Assembly: GCA_023653785.1 (NCBI GenBank)
Contig: JAMKCH010056607.1
Coordinates: 1-64,000, forward strand
Source: Ophioderma brevispina
Taxonomy: Eukaryota > Echinodermata > Ophiuroidea > Amphilepidida > Ophiodermatidae
Length of the DNA stretch: 64,000 nucleotides
Direction: 5' to 3'
Shown here piece by piece: positions 48,092 to 60,000 of this stretch; the first letter of the stretch is position 1; each line of letters starts with the position of its first letter. The notes below the pieces were generated by a model. It ran no database searches, was not told the origin of the DNA, and saw nothing but the letters and a program-made list of their open reading frames with translations. The position numbers and the translations under genes were made by a program.

Positions 48092-50742
48092 ACCTTAACT
48101 AAGAAATGAATTAAAATGAAAGCTGGAAGCACAGAAACTACGCCACATGTTATCTCCCGGCAGCTGGGATGAAACAGTAACAGCGAGCAGCATATCCAAT
48201 TTCTCACAATTGCGGCTATACGCCTGGTGAGCTACAGTTCCCTCGATGGAATAAATGAATCAAACTGTTCCAGAGCAGGTCGAGGATTCCCGCTCAAAGA
48301 TTTTTATTGTCCATTTGATTTATAATTATATAAGCAATCTTGATGACATTGAACACGGTGTGGAGCCAGTACGTAACAATCATTCAGCAGTTGAGGTGGA
48401 GTAATTCTTTTACGCGTAATACCAACTACTCAAGGTTCGCTGGTTTTTTTTTGTTACGTCATTTTGTTAATTATCTTTAGTACTGATGAAAAAAAAAATA
48501 ATTTAATGAAACTATTGGCTTGGAAAAGCCACTCTTTATACAGTCAGGTGACAACATCACGCAAGCACACCAAGCACATAATGGTGATGGGTAGAGGTTT
48601 ATTAAACAACAGGCCTCTTCTCCCTTGTATCACGCTTGTTATCCCTGGCCACATTATTAATGAAATGGTTAAACAGAGTATATCCTCTTGTTCCTGGTTG
48701 GGGGGGGGTTTTCATGACACCATTTCAATAGGTTATTTCAAATAATGCACAGACGGCTTGGTGCCTAATCTAGTCCTGAGCTCAGACAAAAATGTATTGT
48801 TAAGTGTCGGTATTTAATGGGCGAGGTTCAACGCCAATACATGATTTCAAAAGCATCAGACCTCAAACCCACCCTCAGACAATCTGATTAAGGTCAATCA
48901 TTTGCAATTTGCACCTGTTTAATTGGTGTGACATGACACCTATGCAGAGTGATGCTCAGTACATGTCAACCAGGTTATAGTTCATGTATATACCCTTGCA
49001 TCCACCTTCCCTTAAGAAGTCATCTCATGTTCAATCTCTTGATGGATTTCATCCATTTGCAGTTTCCCCCTGTGCATGATACCTTCAAACAGAATAACAA
49101 TTAACTTTGCCTTGGATGCCTCCCCCTGAGATTTAAAAAACCAGGAAGAAATGAAATAAAATAATACCCATCTGGTAAATCCTATTACATCTTTAAACCT
49201 TACACATTTTTTGATACCTTAGGTTTGACCTCCTTTGCCATTATTTCTTTGACCTCACTACATAAATTTGTAGATTCACTTTTATATCATTTCTATTTGT
49301 TCCATACCCCCCATTTCACAAAAGGTACTGAATAAACCGATCAATTTTCCTCATCTACCTACTTATTGGCTCATTTAGTCCACCAAACACACAACACTAG
49401 ATCTTTTTGGAAGCAATGTGCATTGTTGCAACATTTGGTGTCTTTGGGAATTTGATATAACATTGTAAGTAGTTACATTTTTACAACACCCTGTCAACTC
49501 AAGCTCTACATGTAAGGACATAATCCTTCACCGTTTAAGAACAAAAACAAATCGGTTGGGGTTAACACTTTCAAGCTAACCTTCAACATTTGTTTCATTT
49601 ACTCAGGTATATAACCAGACAAAACCTTAAAACCTTATGACAACCAGATCTGGTCCATAAATTAATACAAACTCGCCATTTTAGCAACAATTCGCCAGCC
49701 CAGTTCATCAATACCACATCTTCACAAAATAAAAATAGCTATATAATAAAATATAGTCGACAAGCCAGTTAATGAAAAATTTTCAATTTTTCTTATTTTT
49801 AAATAGTATTTAGAGTGGACAACGTCACCATTTTTTGATTTACGAATTTGGATTATTTTACACTAAATTTCACCACGCTTTTCTCATTGTTTGAGAACAA
49901 TTTACAAAGACAGCTACAAAGTTTCTTGACACAACCGTCTTACTTGCTTGACGTTTGAGCACACCAACACAGAAGTTTGGTATTAAGTGAAACTGAATAC
50001 AGTCAACACTTCAGGATTTAAACTCATAGTACACAAAATATGGATGAAATGTTTTGTGATACAGGTACAAATTGAAAACGGTGGAAATCATGTATCAACG
50101 TGCCATTTTATGTGTTTTTACATGTTTCTAAAACTAATGATATGAAAAAAGAAATGGTTTGTACTACAGAAAGTAGCTTACTGCACGAATGTTAAGACTT
50201 CAGTGCATTAACTACTTTTACCAGTTCTTTGGCATGACTCAATTAGCTCTCCTTACTCAAATTAACCCAACTTTTGCTCCTAGTAAACAGCAGCACCAGG
50301 GAACAAAGTTCGCTCTTGTACCAAACTTTCTGCTAGGTATTGACCTTACCATACTAACTGGAATTATGACTTAGTATACTTCATGGAAGGCCTGTCAGGT
50401 TATGATGGATCAGCGGCCACTTTCTATACATTTTTGAACACTCAAAATATAATAATACCTTCTATATTAATAAGTCAAATAACACTATGCTATCTTTTCC
50501 TTGGTCTCTGTGTCCTACATGTACCAATAGAAATAATGTTTGTACCGAAGCAGTCAGTGAATCAAATTTCAAAGCTTTGAATATGTATTCAAATATAATG
50601 AATGTGATTATGTATCACAATCACACCAATCTTGATGCCGTTTTGGGATAATCTTTACACATGATTGATGGCTTAAGGAACATAATCCTAGGGATCATGA
50701 GCAAAATTGGTCTGATGATCACGATCCCAGTCCTAAGGGAAC
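48092..50742. other. no gene recognised
   Basis: AT-rich unique sequence between the foldback and the 50.7-kb MITE. Minus-strand AATAAA motifs occur near 48.30 and 48.60 kb. No coding exon seen. Confidence 0.35.
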
Positions 50743-50990
50743 GGTCATTATTTATGCCAGGGGGAATGGAGGATTTCAATTTTTTTTTTGGCAAAAATTT
50801 TCGCGTTCCCCCCTCGCTTACGTTCCAAAATTTCACACTCCCCCCTTGATCATGCTGATTTCCCCATTTAAAAGTTCATGTTCCCCTCTCTCTCATTGAT
50901 GAAAAATTTCACGTTCCCCCCTCTCTTACAAATATTTTTTTGGTTCCCCTCAAATCCTCCACCTCCCCCCCCCCGGCATAAATAATGACC
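50743..50990. mobile_element. 248-bp MITE with C/G-rich ends
   Basis: GGTCATTATTTATGCC at 50743 and GGCATAAATAATGACC ending at 50990 are perfect 16-bp complements, followed inward by C/G runs and 'ggaggattt' / 'aaatcctcc'. The centre has repeated 'aaaatttcacgttccccc' units. Confidence 0.8.
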
Positions 50991-51753
50991 CCTCCATAAT
51001 CAATCATCCTTATTAATCCTAATCAAGTCAGCAGCCAGGAGGTAGCGAGACAGATTTAAAGAAGCACCAGTAGGGCAGCTCAGTACAACAAGCTGGCCAA
51101 AAGTACTGCTTTGCATAAGACATTCAACAAATCTAGGGGTAGTTTCTAGGAACTCAAACAAGGGCAGATTGTGTTAATTCCAAAGATGTGCATGGGGGAA
51201 TTTGAGACTGTTATATGATGATAATGGTCACTTAATCACTTTTGTATGGAGAAGTGGATGTGAGCATACGATGTATTAGCCATGGAGTTTGGTTATCTTT
51301 CATGGGTTGATGACACAAATTAGAGGTGTGATCTGACTGCTTACTTTGTACTCAATTTACATATAACAAATATAATTGGAAAAAATGTTGAGGAATCGGT
51401 ACCCAAACTACACTGCTGCCCATTGGCACATACCTTATAGCAAGACCCAGTGATCATTCAGACAAGAGAGAAGGCCTGGCATGCTAAAGCCACACCCAAT
51501 GACTTGAAATCACCTAAAGCATGTTCCACCACGCAGCTGCAGTTTGGGTACCACTTCCACCGCATATAACTCTTCAAATTTGGCTGCTGATCAACTACAC
51601 GCTCCAAGATACCAGCTTGGGCACTCTCATCGCACATTCCCCTACCATCCGTTTCGTCTCTCTCGCTCACACATTCCATTATACACTAAAACATTATATA
51701 TAACTTGTTATATGTTACACACTGGCTAATAATTCTGTACACTGGAGCCGGGG

Positions 51754-52632
51754 TCACACCGCCTCGTGCCTTGCGCCACAACAGCCGCATTGTACCCCGC
51801 ACCAATGACAACACTTGAGCGGGAGGTAGCACCATAAGCAAGGAACAAAGAGTGACAAGAGCCCCAAGCCCAGCCACCTTTGACATAACTGGTAGCAGGA
51901 CGTGTTAGAGACATCGCACGAACATGCATCTAGTACTTGCGTCTCGTCTAGGTCCGACACACAACAGTGATATATCATCCCGTTCGCACAACAAATGCAG
52001 CTGACTTTTTCTATACAAGTGTTCATCTCGTCTGTTCCGTCTCGACAGGCACCCCGTCGATTTTTCTCCGGATTGAAGTATTCTTGACAGGCGGAGCATC
52101 TTTTGGTATTACTATAAACAGTTTGTTCTTTCTGGTATTTGTGTGGGAAAGGGTGTTTGTTGGGTGGCGACGGCGGTGGTTGCGACGTTACAACTTTAAC
52201 ATGGTTCGCCTTTTTACTGTCCTCCTCGAATCCACGAAATGATGGATAGCTGTATTCATGAAAACTAGGAGGCTTTTTGACGATCTTAACATAGGGGTCC
52301 TTTAAGTTCTCTCCCAAAGCTAAGTCCTTTGGCTGTTGGCTGTGCCATTCGCTATGTGATTTCACCCACAATGGGGAATCATGTGAATACGAATACTTTT
52401 TTGTTTGTGGCGGCTTCCTTTCTGTCGGTCTGTTTTGAACCGATTTGGATCTGGAAACATAGTGTACTCTGTGTAAGTGCTGATTGCTATTCTGGCCAAA
52501 GCCAGGTATCACATTAGGATTTGGTGGCTGAGTTAATATGTCCCGTAGTTTACCGCAACTTTCCCTGGGTGGTGGCAAGCCCTGGATATTCTGGTACTCG
52601 TGGGGTTCTGGCAACAGTGGCTCAATTACTTG
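51754..52632 (-). CDS. Spred: Spred-like protein, terminal coding exon with Sprouty (SPR) domain
   Basis: Last coding exon, 292 codons plus TGA. It starts after a strong acceptor (pyrimidine-rich tract ending ttttactgttacag) and opens in phase 0 with QVIEPLLPEPHEYQ. Roughly residues 177-292 form the cysteine-rich SPR domain: KRCSACQEYFNP, RRGAC, VSCICCANGMIYHCC, DACSCD, then a hydrophobic stretch LGLGLLSLFVPCLWCYLPLK and a CCHWCGVQCGCCG tail. I count 21 cysteines. The family motif 'C..C...FNPE.N.RGAC' and the ending 'PC..CYLPL..C..CGV.C.CCG..H' match the Spred C-terminus rather than Sprouty. The middle part is rich in Pro, Ser, Lys and Tyr; HEYSYPSF may lie in the Kit-binding region, but this is uncertain. 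Known family role: membrane-associated inhibitors of receptor tyrosine kinase-Ras-Raf-ERK signalling, with the palmitoylated SPR domain anchoring to membrane and the EVH1 domain recruiting neurofibromin. The EVH1 part is not in this exon. Confidence 0.93.
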   Translation of the reverse strand, partial: QVIEPLLPEPHEYQNIQGLPPPRESCGKLRDILTQPPNPNVIPGFGQNSNQHLHRVHYVSRSKSVQNRPTERKPPQTKKYSYSHDSPLWVKSHSEWHSQQPKDLALGENLKDPYVKIVKKPPSFHEYSYPSFRGFEEDSKKANHVKVVTSQPPPSPPNKHPFPHKYQKEQTVYSNTKRCSACQEYFNPEKNRRGACRDGTDEMNTCIEKVSCICCANGMIYHCCVSDLDETQVLDACSCDVSNTSCYQLCQRWLGLGLLSLFVPCLWCYLPLKCCHWCGVQCGCCGARHEAV

Positions 52633-53858
52633 CTGTAACAGTAAAAAGAAGAAACAAATTTAGTCTAGTCTTGTGCAAAATTGAAACATTTCAAGTTTGG
52701 ACTAACACACACTGCATAATGTCATTGTATGACTTCAAGATTTTTTTAAAAATCTATATGACTGCTTATATTCTTAAACAGCTATAGGAATTTATGGTTA
52801 ATTTTTCATTGATTCCTGTCCGGTTGCAATTCACAATTAAAGGCCCGTTCACACTTTACCACGTGTTGCGGTGAGTTAAAGTGCCGAAATATCAATCACT
52901 CCGATGCCGCAACTCACTGCAACGTACCGCAAATCCAGTTGAAATGCGGTACTGCAACACGTTATTCTGGGTCGAGACCATGTCTGGCATTGCATCTCAC
53001 CGCAACGCAGATGCGGTAAAGTATACGCAAACCGTTAGGCTGGGTATCACGCACTTCATATTGACGTTATTTTGAGGTTGATGTGCTTGAGCCATACTGT
53101 GATTTGCTACCTCACTGGTTGGTGGCAGTCCTTTCTTGTTGTACTTAAGCCATAAGGATCGTGAAATTAGGTTAAAGATTACCTTAAATCTGCTGAACAA
53201 TGAGAACAAGGCCAAGTAAAAATAAAATTTAGTTTCCAGTAATCCTTGCATCCCTAATATTTAGTATAAAAATAAAAAATTATGCCCTTTGGGGGAAAAA
53301 ATTACATCTTGTCAAAATAAAATTTTTCTCCTTCCTTCCATTCCAAATTTTTCAGAGCAGGTTAAAGGAAACAAAATTTTATTTTTGTTAGGCCTAAGGG
53401 TAAGATTTTGGGAACCAGTACTCTCTCTCTTTATTGTGCATTGAAATGGCAATGCCATTACTTTTGTGTGAAAAACTCTGCCTTCGGCCTCGTTCTTCCA
53501 CTTAAAATAATGCCATCGTCTTGGTTTCAATTCGTAACAGTTCCCAAATCATACCTATATTTTCTAAATAATGGAAAATAGTTTAAAGAGTGTTCATTGC
53601 TTGCGATAGGGGCCATCTTTGGGAAGGCAAGTAATAAGCTCTCACCTGGATCGATGGCTAGGAGTCCACGTGTAAAATGGGCAAATGTTTACAGATCACT
53701 TTTCCCATAGATAGCACTTAATCCAAAACACATTCTCTCTATTGTTGATTATTGTGTGTTTTGCTGGTAAGCATAACATACATTTTCTTTTAATGAAGTC
53801 TGGTCTTAATTTTATTTTTTTGTAAGAGTAGCCCTAAAACTGTGGAGATGATACTTAC
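52633..53858 (-). other. Spred intron, largely made of repeats
   Basis: GT-AG intron of 1226 bp between the last two coding exons. It contains a TTAA-flanked repeat end starting at 52837 (TTAAAGGCCCGTTCACAC, then repeated 'GCGGT' motifs to about 53030). This is followed by a copy of the dispersed repeat family that also occurs at 3.1, 4.5 and partly 23.8 kb. No exon-like reading frame was noticed inside it. Confidence 0.7.
53060..53570. repeat. dispersed hairpin-rich repeat in Spred intron
   Basis: Diverged copy of the 3.1-kb repeat. Shared stretches are 'ggtggcagtcct', 'aggttaaagat', the 'ctctgcc..cggcctcgttctt' palindromic segment and 'cccaaatcatacct'. It contains about 180 bp of extra A/T-rich sequence in the middle. 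Confidence 0.6.
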
Positions 53859-53932
53859 AGATAATTGAGTGGAATCTTCTTCGTACTCATTGTCTGGCAA
53901 CTGATTTAGCGATGACGAATCAGTAGAAGATC
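53859..53932 (-). CDS. Spred: Spred-like gene, penultimate coding exon (74 nt)
   Basis: A short internal exon between acceptor 'ttatcattgcag' and donor 'gtaagtat', both good consensus matches on the minus strand. It begins in the second codon position (upstream intron phase 1) and encodes SSTDSSSLNQLPDNEYEED followed by STQLS. It ends on a codon boundary, exactly matching the phase-0 start of the SPR-domain exon at 52632. The Ser/Asp/Glu-rich composition suits the linker between EVH1 and Kit-binding regions in Spred proteins. The intron between the two exons is 1226 bp (52633-53858). The previous exon was not found in the window. The call rests on splice signals, phase agreement and position, not on a recognised domain. 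Confidence 0.75.
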
Positions 53933-54008
53933 CTGCAATGATAACAATAAACATAACACAAAATGTGAATAGATGGATAATATCTGTGATATGAATCAAC
54001 TTCTTCAC

Positions 54009-57000
54009 TGCAAGAGGTCAATTACTGTAGCAATGAGTTGTTCTATCAGAAATCAAAATTAAAGATTGATGTTCAAATGTACTTACATGTACACAAGTTT
54101 GTAAATATTTGGGGCAAAATATATAATGGGAGAGTGGAGCATACATACATGTAGCAAGTAATGTCCCAATGTAATGAAAACACAAGTGTGGTCATGTTGA
54201 TAACTACACAGCAAATGTGGACATAGGTAAATTAATAAAATAAATCCTTCATAAAATTACAAAAAAAATATCATTTTGTAAATGACATAGGTTTTTCAAA
54301 CTTAAAATTTAATTTACACAATTTAAATGAAATAATACTAATTTGCATGTGTACATGAAGTGACATAATACCATGAACATAACAAAAACAAATTCCAATC
54401 CTTACAACTATTAATCATTACACTTTTTTTAAACAAGTTATCATTTTAGTTTTGAAAACTAGCCAACTGATATAATTGTGAGCACTGTACACAGCCTGTA
54501 CTTTGCCCCAACCAAATCCCAACCCAGAGCTTTTTACCTCCATGCACACCTGTGAAAACACACCAGGGGATTTTCCAAAACCAACCCCTCACCTTTTCTC
54601 TAAATATAGTCACTGGGCAAGAATGTGCTTCCATGACTATTATTCAATCCGAATGGTGCGCCCAACCCTGTTGATCTTAAGTTTATTAATTAACCACACA
54701 ATGGGACCATGGGCCTACAGGTAATTATTTCTAACATTTGACTTTGACCTGTGTGAAAAGTGTTCCTTGATAAATATCTTTTTAATGAGACATGACATAT
54801 TGAGCTCTCGGGTCAATATGTTCAATTTGATGATATGGTTATATTAATCTCTCCACTTAGTCAGGTTAATAACATTTTATGTCCAATATTGGCCATTTGA
54901 ACTTCTTACAATTTAGATTTCTCTTCAAAATTTAATAGGTTGGTAAATAATTTATAGTTTTAATTAACTATCCATTTTGGTGGACAATATGTTGATACTC
55001 CTTTTGTAATTAGTTATCCATTTGTTTGTTTGAAAATGATGAAGGGGATAATGATAATTGATAATTATGATTGCAATTTCATCATCATTCTAATTATCCT
55101 TACTTTTTTTGAAAAAACATTTCCTGGAACACATGGTATGTCTGCTGTCACTGTTTGTAAATGGGAATATCACCATGAAATATTTGACCTCTGGGTGACC
55201 TTTGAACCCCCAATTAGGTCATTTAGTTTTAAAATGTTAGCCAATGTTCCAGTTAATTTGACAAATTTGAACAGTGACGTGATTATATTTTTGGCAAAAT
55301 CTTGAAAAATAGCATGGAATTGGGCAAAAATATAAAATACAAAAAATTGGGTAGAAAACATACAAGTTGTGTACTTTTGGTCACAAAAAATCCTAAAATA
55401 TTGGAAAAATATCAGAAGAATCACAGCCTTTGTTTCTGGCAAAGGAATTCTTCCAAGAATCATAGATTCTCTCCATTTTATAGCTAGATGCACAGGACTA
55501 AAATGTTTATGAGAAAGTCAAGAATCAACTTGGATTCCTACAAATTACTACTGTGTGTCTTTGTGAGAATGGATTCCCCGATTCTTGCTGAAATTCTAAA
55601 CCGGTTATTTTTAAAATGGGCAAATGCTGAATATTATTGATTCCTTGTTTATGAATAAAAACATTCATGAATGCCCAAGACGTAAAAAGGATCAAAATCA
55701 ACCATCAGACTTCCAAAAGATAACCATTTCCAATCAATATTGTCATATAATGCTGATAATTTTATTAATTTCACTAGACGCACTCACCTATGTACGTGCA
55801 CTTTTATCACACTGCTCTGAATAAATGTATTCAGGTTTTGTTTTGTTTGCCCTCTCTCGTTCTAATAGATTTAAATTCATTTGGCGAAGAACAATTTAAA
55901 CATACGATAATGTGTAAGCATTGGGGTTGGAGGACAGACAAACAAGATTAGGTGATTTTCTAGAGGATATTGATGGTGATAGAAGGAGTTAGAATAAATT
56001 TGCATGTTCAAATTCTAGCCGGCACGGTCTTATTTTCAACGGAAATATAATTCATCATCCTAATTTTGCCAAGATTAAATTATCTATTTCACAGACAACA
56101 TGATGCTGACACAAATATTCATTTAGAGCAATCAATGAAGCACTTGATAATAACATGACATGGTTTAAGAAAGATGTTACTTCATGCTATAAAAAAATAA
56201 ATCAAAGGCTGAGGGGGGGGGGGAATGTTTAAAATCCAGCATTATATTTACTCATCTGCTTTTCTGTGAAACAAATACAATAGCAGTATGGGGCAGCTTT
56301 CATTATCAAACACGGCACTTTTTCCCTGTTTCATATTAAATAGAAAAAAGGTCTGGTCATATACACGTTGTCTTACAGGTGCACAAGAGCACAGGAAGTG
56401 CAACATCCGATTGCTTGGATAGATATAGTATGCAGCCTCATGCATTTTCATATATGGGGAATTGGAAACCATAACAAAGATGACCTTTTTGCAAAACGGA
56501 TGTGAGAACGGAGGCCAAAGCCCTGTGGTTTGAGTGGGAGTCGTGGGTATTGACGCACACACATATTCCTTCATTGACTGTGGCAAACCAAAAGCATCCC
56601 TAATCCCAGAGTGGAGCAGTTTTCAACCACTAATGCTACTGATATTTTAGACTGTGGGAATGGAATGGATGGGAGTGTCCAAAAAAAATACAAAGAAAAA
56701 AATATGGGCTGATTTAAGAGTCACATGACATGATTAGTACCTGTATGTACATACTGATTGGCAATTGACATGTCATAATATCATTTAAAAACTGTACCCG
56801 ATCTGTTGCTGACAATTTTATTGGTTTGTCTGATCCTCTAAGCTGTATTTATTCATACTGTGTATAGGCCTATGTGTGTACAAGCATGTGTGGATACATG
56901 CGAAAGTCTATATTGTGGAAAACGTATGCAGAGCGTGCGTGTATGTGTGTGGGTGCGTGTGTGTATGTGAGAGTGTGTTTGTAAGTGTGTTTGTGTGCTT

Positions 57001-60000
57001 GCAAATAAAAAACTTTTTCCTGACTTAATTGAGATACATCCATATCCACTGTGCCAACCAGGTGTTTTGAACCAATCCCATAATGCATTGCAATTTGCCT
57101 ATACTGTACTTTACTAAACACCTGTCAGTACTTAGGGATAAAAAGTGTTCAAGAAGTTTAAGAACCACAAGACATTTTATGATCATGCTAAAAATGACCA
57201 AGTATTAGTGCTTTGTGGGCTAAAATGAGTAAAATCAGGGGTTTTAGGTGTTAATAGGATTTTTGTGGGATCACATGAGGTGAAATTTCCCAAAACTGGT
57301 GCATTGTGGGATGGACTCAATACACCCTCAGGGTGCCAACCAATAACAAATGTTTTGAGGAAACCATGATAGTATTATAGCCAAGCAATCAAGATTCACA
57401 TCTTTCTCATTCGATCTAAATTAGCATTTTTTCTGATCAAAAGGGTGAATTGGATTGAAATGACTTTGGCCATTTTATTCAAGCTGGGATGCGAAAATGC
57501 ACTGTGCATAAACTGTACATATCCATTTGTCCATGTGTGGTGCTGTTGAAAAATGTAATTCTGTGACTATTTGATGTGTGTACTAGTCTCTCTCCAGGAT
57601 TTTATTTGTCACAAAATACAAGATATTTGCATTTAATATTATTGCTTGTGGTGTTACTGCTTTGCAATGTGAATAGACTTTTTACAACTTTCCTGCAGTG
57701 CAAGTCACAAAATTTCTCATGTGAATTTTCGGAAGTGAGGATAAATAGGTTATTAAAGGCAAATGGAAAATCTATTGTAAAAAAAATCACAAACTCGCAC
57801 TAAAACTCTTTCCTACACAGCAAAATTCTTTTTTTTTTTGGTGTGTGAGGTACTCTGTGGTTATTGTGACTATAGCTATATTACGGTGACTACCGTCTTT
57901 CCACTTTTGGCAAATTTCATACTGAGAAACACCAGAGTAGGGCCTATATTCTATCAGGCATACAGAAGGGAGGTGCTTTCAAGTACCCGGCCTATGGCAT
58001 ATGCTACAGTTGATTTTCAGGCCATAATAGGCAGCTAACTACTGGGTACACAGACAGTGGACCCACCAGTCACTTAGCTTCAAAAAGAGTAAAGATCACA
58101 TGTTAGGTGCCCTATTTGGCTCAAAGCTTAACTGCTTTACAGTGCAGTGGTACTGGGTTATAATGGGGATGGAACACTTGCATCAAACTTTCACTGATGG
58201 AAATTTCACCATCAATAGTGGGCACTGGAAAATAAGAAGCAATCCCAATTTGGGTGTGATCCAAGCCAAGCTAGCATTCCTGTGGCCAGGTGGAATTACT
58301 ACCCTCTTGTCATCACCTTGATATTGTCCATGGATTGTCACATGGCAGGGAAATATTAGGAACACCCAGTTGGAGACGGTCATTATGACCCTTTTCCATA
58401 TCCCTTATTAACAGAAATCATGTCAATGTTTTAAGTGATATAATTGGAAGTTCAACGTTAATTAAGTGGGTGAAGATTTTATCTACTTTTTAAAGTCGGA
58501 AATATAGAAATGATAGCTGTAATCATGATGTATTTTTGCATACGTGTTACAAAATGCATAATTTTTCGCTTAAGTCAAAACACACAAAACTTCATCTTCA
58601 ACTTCTACACTCACTTTCCCCAACTTCTTTTCTGCTACCATATTTATTCTACTGATGGCTAAAATCCACACATCCTTAAACCAAGAAAACCTTTTGATAC
58701 CAGAGTATGTTGCCTTGAGTAGCATAGCGATGGAATGAGGACATCTGAGGGGAAATAAGGGAGATTGGGCCCCATAATCAAATGCAAATTTCAATAATTC
58801 CAATTGGATAACTATGGGAAAACAAATGATACCCCTTGTCAAGTAAACTGAAGCATGATACATTCAAAAGAATGAAATCAAATTGAATCACTGCATGCAA
58901 GAGGATTGTAAGAAAATGTTTGGCGACATTGACAAATGATTCAGAGCTCAAAAACACATATCGCATACATTTTGGATTAAATGCTCTCACAAGGCAAATC
59001 TCAAATAGTCCATCCTGGCAGCTGAGTTGCAACAGAGCCACGGGGTCAGGCACAAACAACATATGGAATATCAGTTATTGTTTTCAAAATGGCAAAAGCC
59101 AAAATTTGAGTCACATTTCTGGAATGTCATAATTACACATCAAGATTTTCTGTCTGTATGTCTCTATAAAAAGTCAGGAATGAAGGGAAGGGGCTAATGG
59201 ATTCTACATCTACCACGAAAACCCCGAAAGATGCTCAGCATGGAAAATCATTTTGCCAGATCAAATTCATGCATGTACTAGTAGTACAACAAATTCAGCC
59301 ATGTTTGAAGAATCAATATTTGCACTCTACAACATGAAAACTGCATAATTATTCCAAATATAATACAAATTTAAGGTGTGTCTTTATGAAAAATGCGTGG
59401 TGAGGTTCGCAATCCCGGGGAGTTATATTCTTGTTCCAAGATAATGTACTGTCATTTCTAAGTGAAGATTGAAACCATACATATCCATAACCCACGGTTT
59501 TCAATTTACAAAATTAATTGTTCCCTTAGTTTTTATCAACTCCCATAAAGGGGTTAAATTTCACAATTATAGTTTTGTGCAAGTTGACAATATAAAGTTA
59601 TTTTTCTACTGGTTTTTAAATTCACTGAATTTGTGCTTCCTTGATGGCAAAAATGTAAAATGCAAAATTTTCATGTTTATAGTAAATCCATACTTTGTTG
59701 AAAGACACACACTGGGCTCCTTACAGAGATGGATGAGTATGTCTTGATCTCTGGTCACCAACCTCGGCTCTGTGTGTAAGAGACGGCCATGACAGGACAA
59801 GGAGGTATATTATACCCCCAATGATCGCGTTCACATCCTGCCCTAATCCTGCCCATGTTAAGCCAAACCCCACGGGACTGCTTTGGGGGAAATTCTTTAC
59901 TTCCACCTTAAAATCAGTGCAAATGATGCCTCTTGTGTTAGGAAAGACCTTGTCAAAATGAGGCTGCAACGGGCTGCAATAGGCAGTTTCCTAGACAAGT

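Noticed and set aside
54446..59969. Minus-strand frames upstream of the Spred exon as possible EVH1 exons
   Set aside because: None contains EVH1 motifs or shows acceptor and donor sites in a compatible phase.
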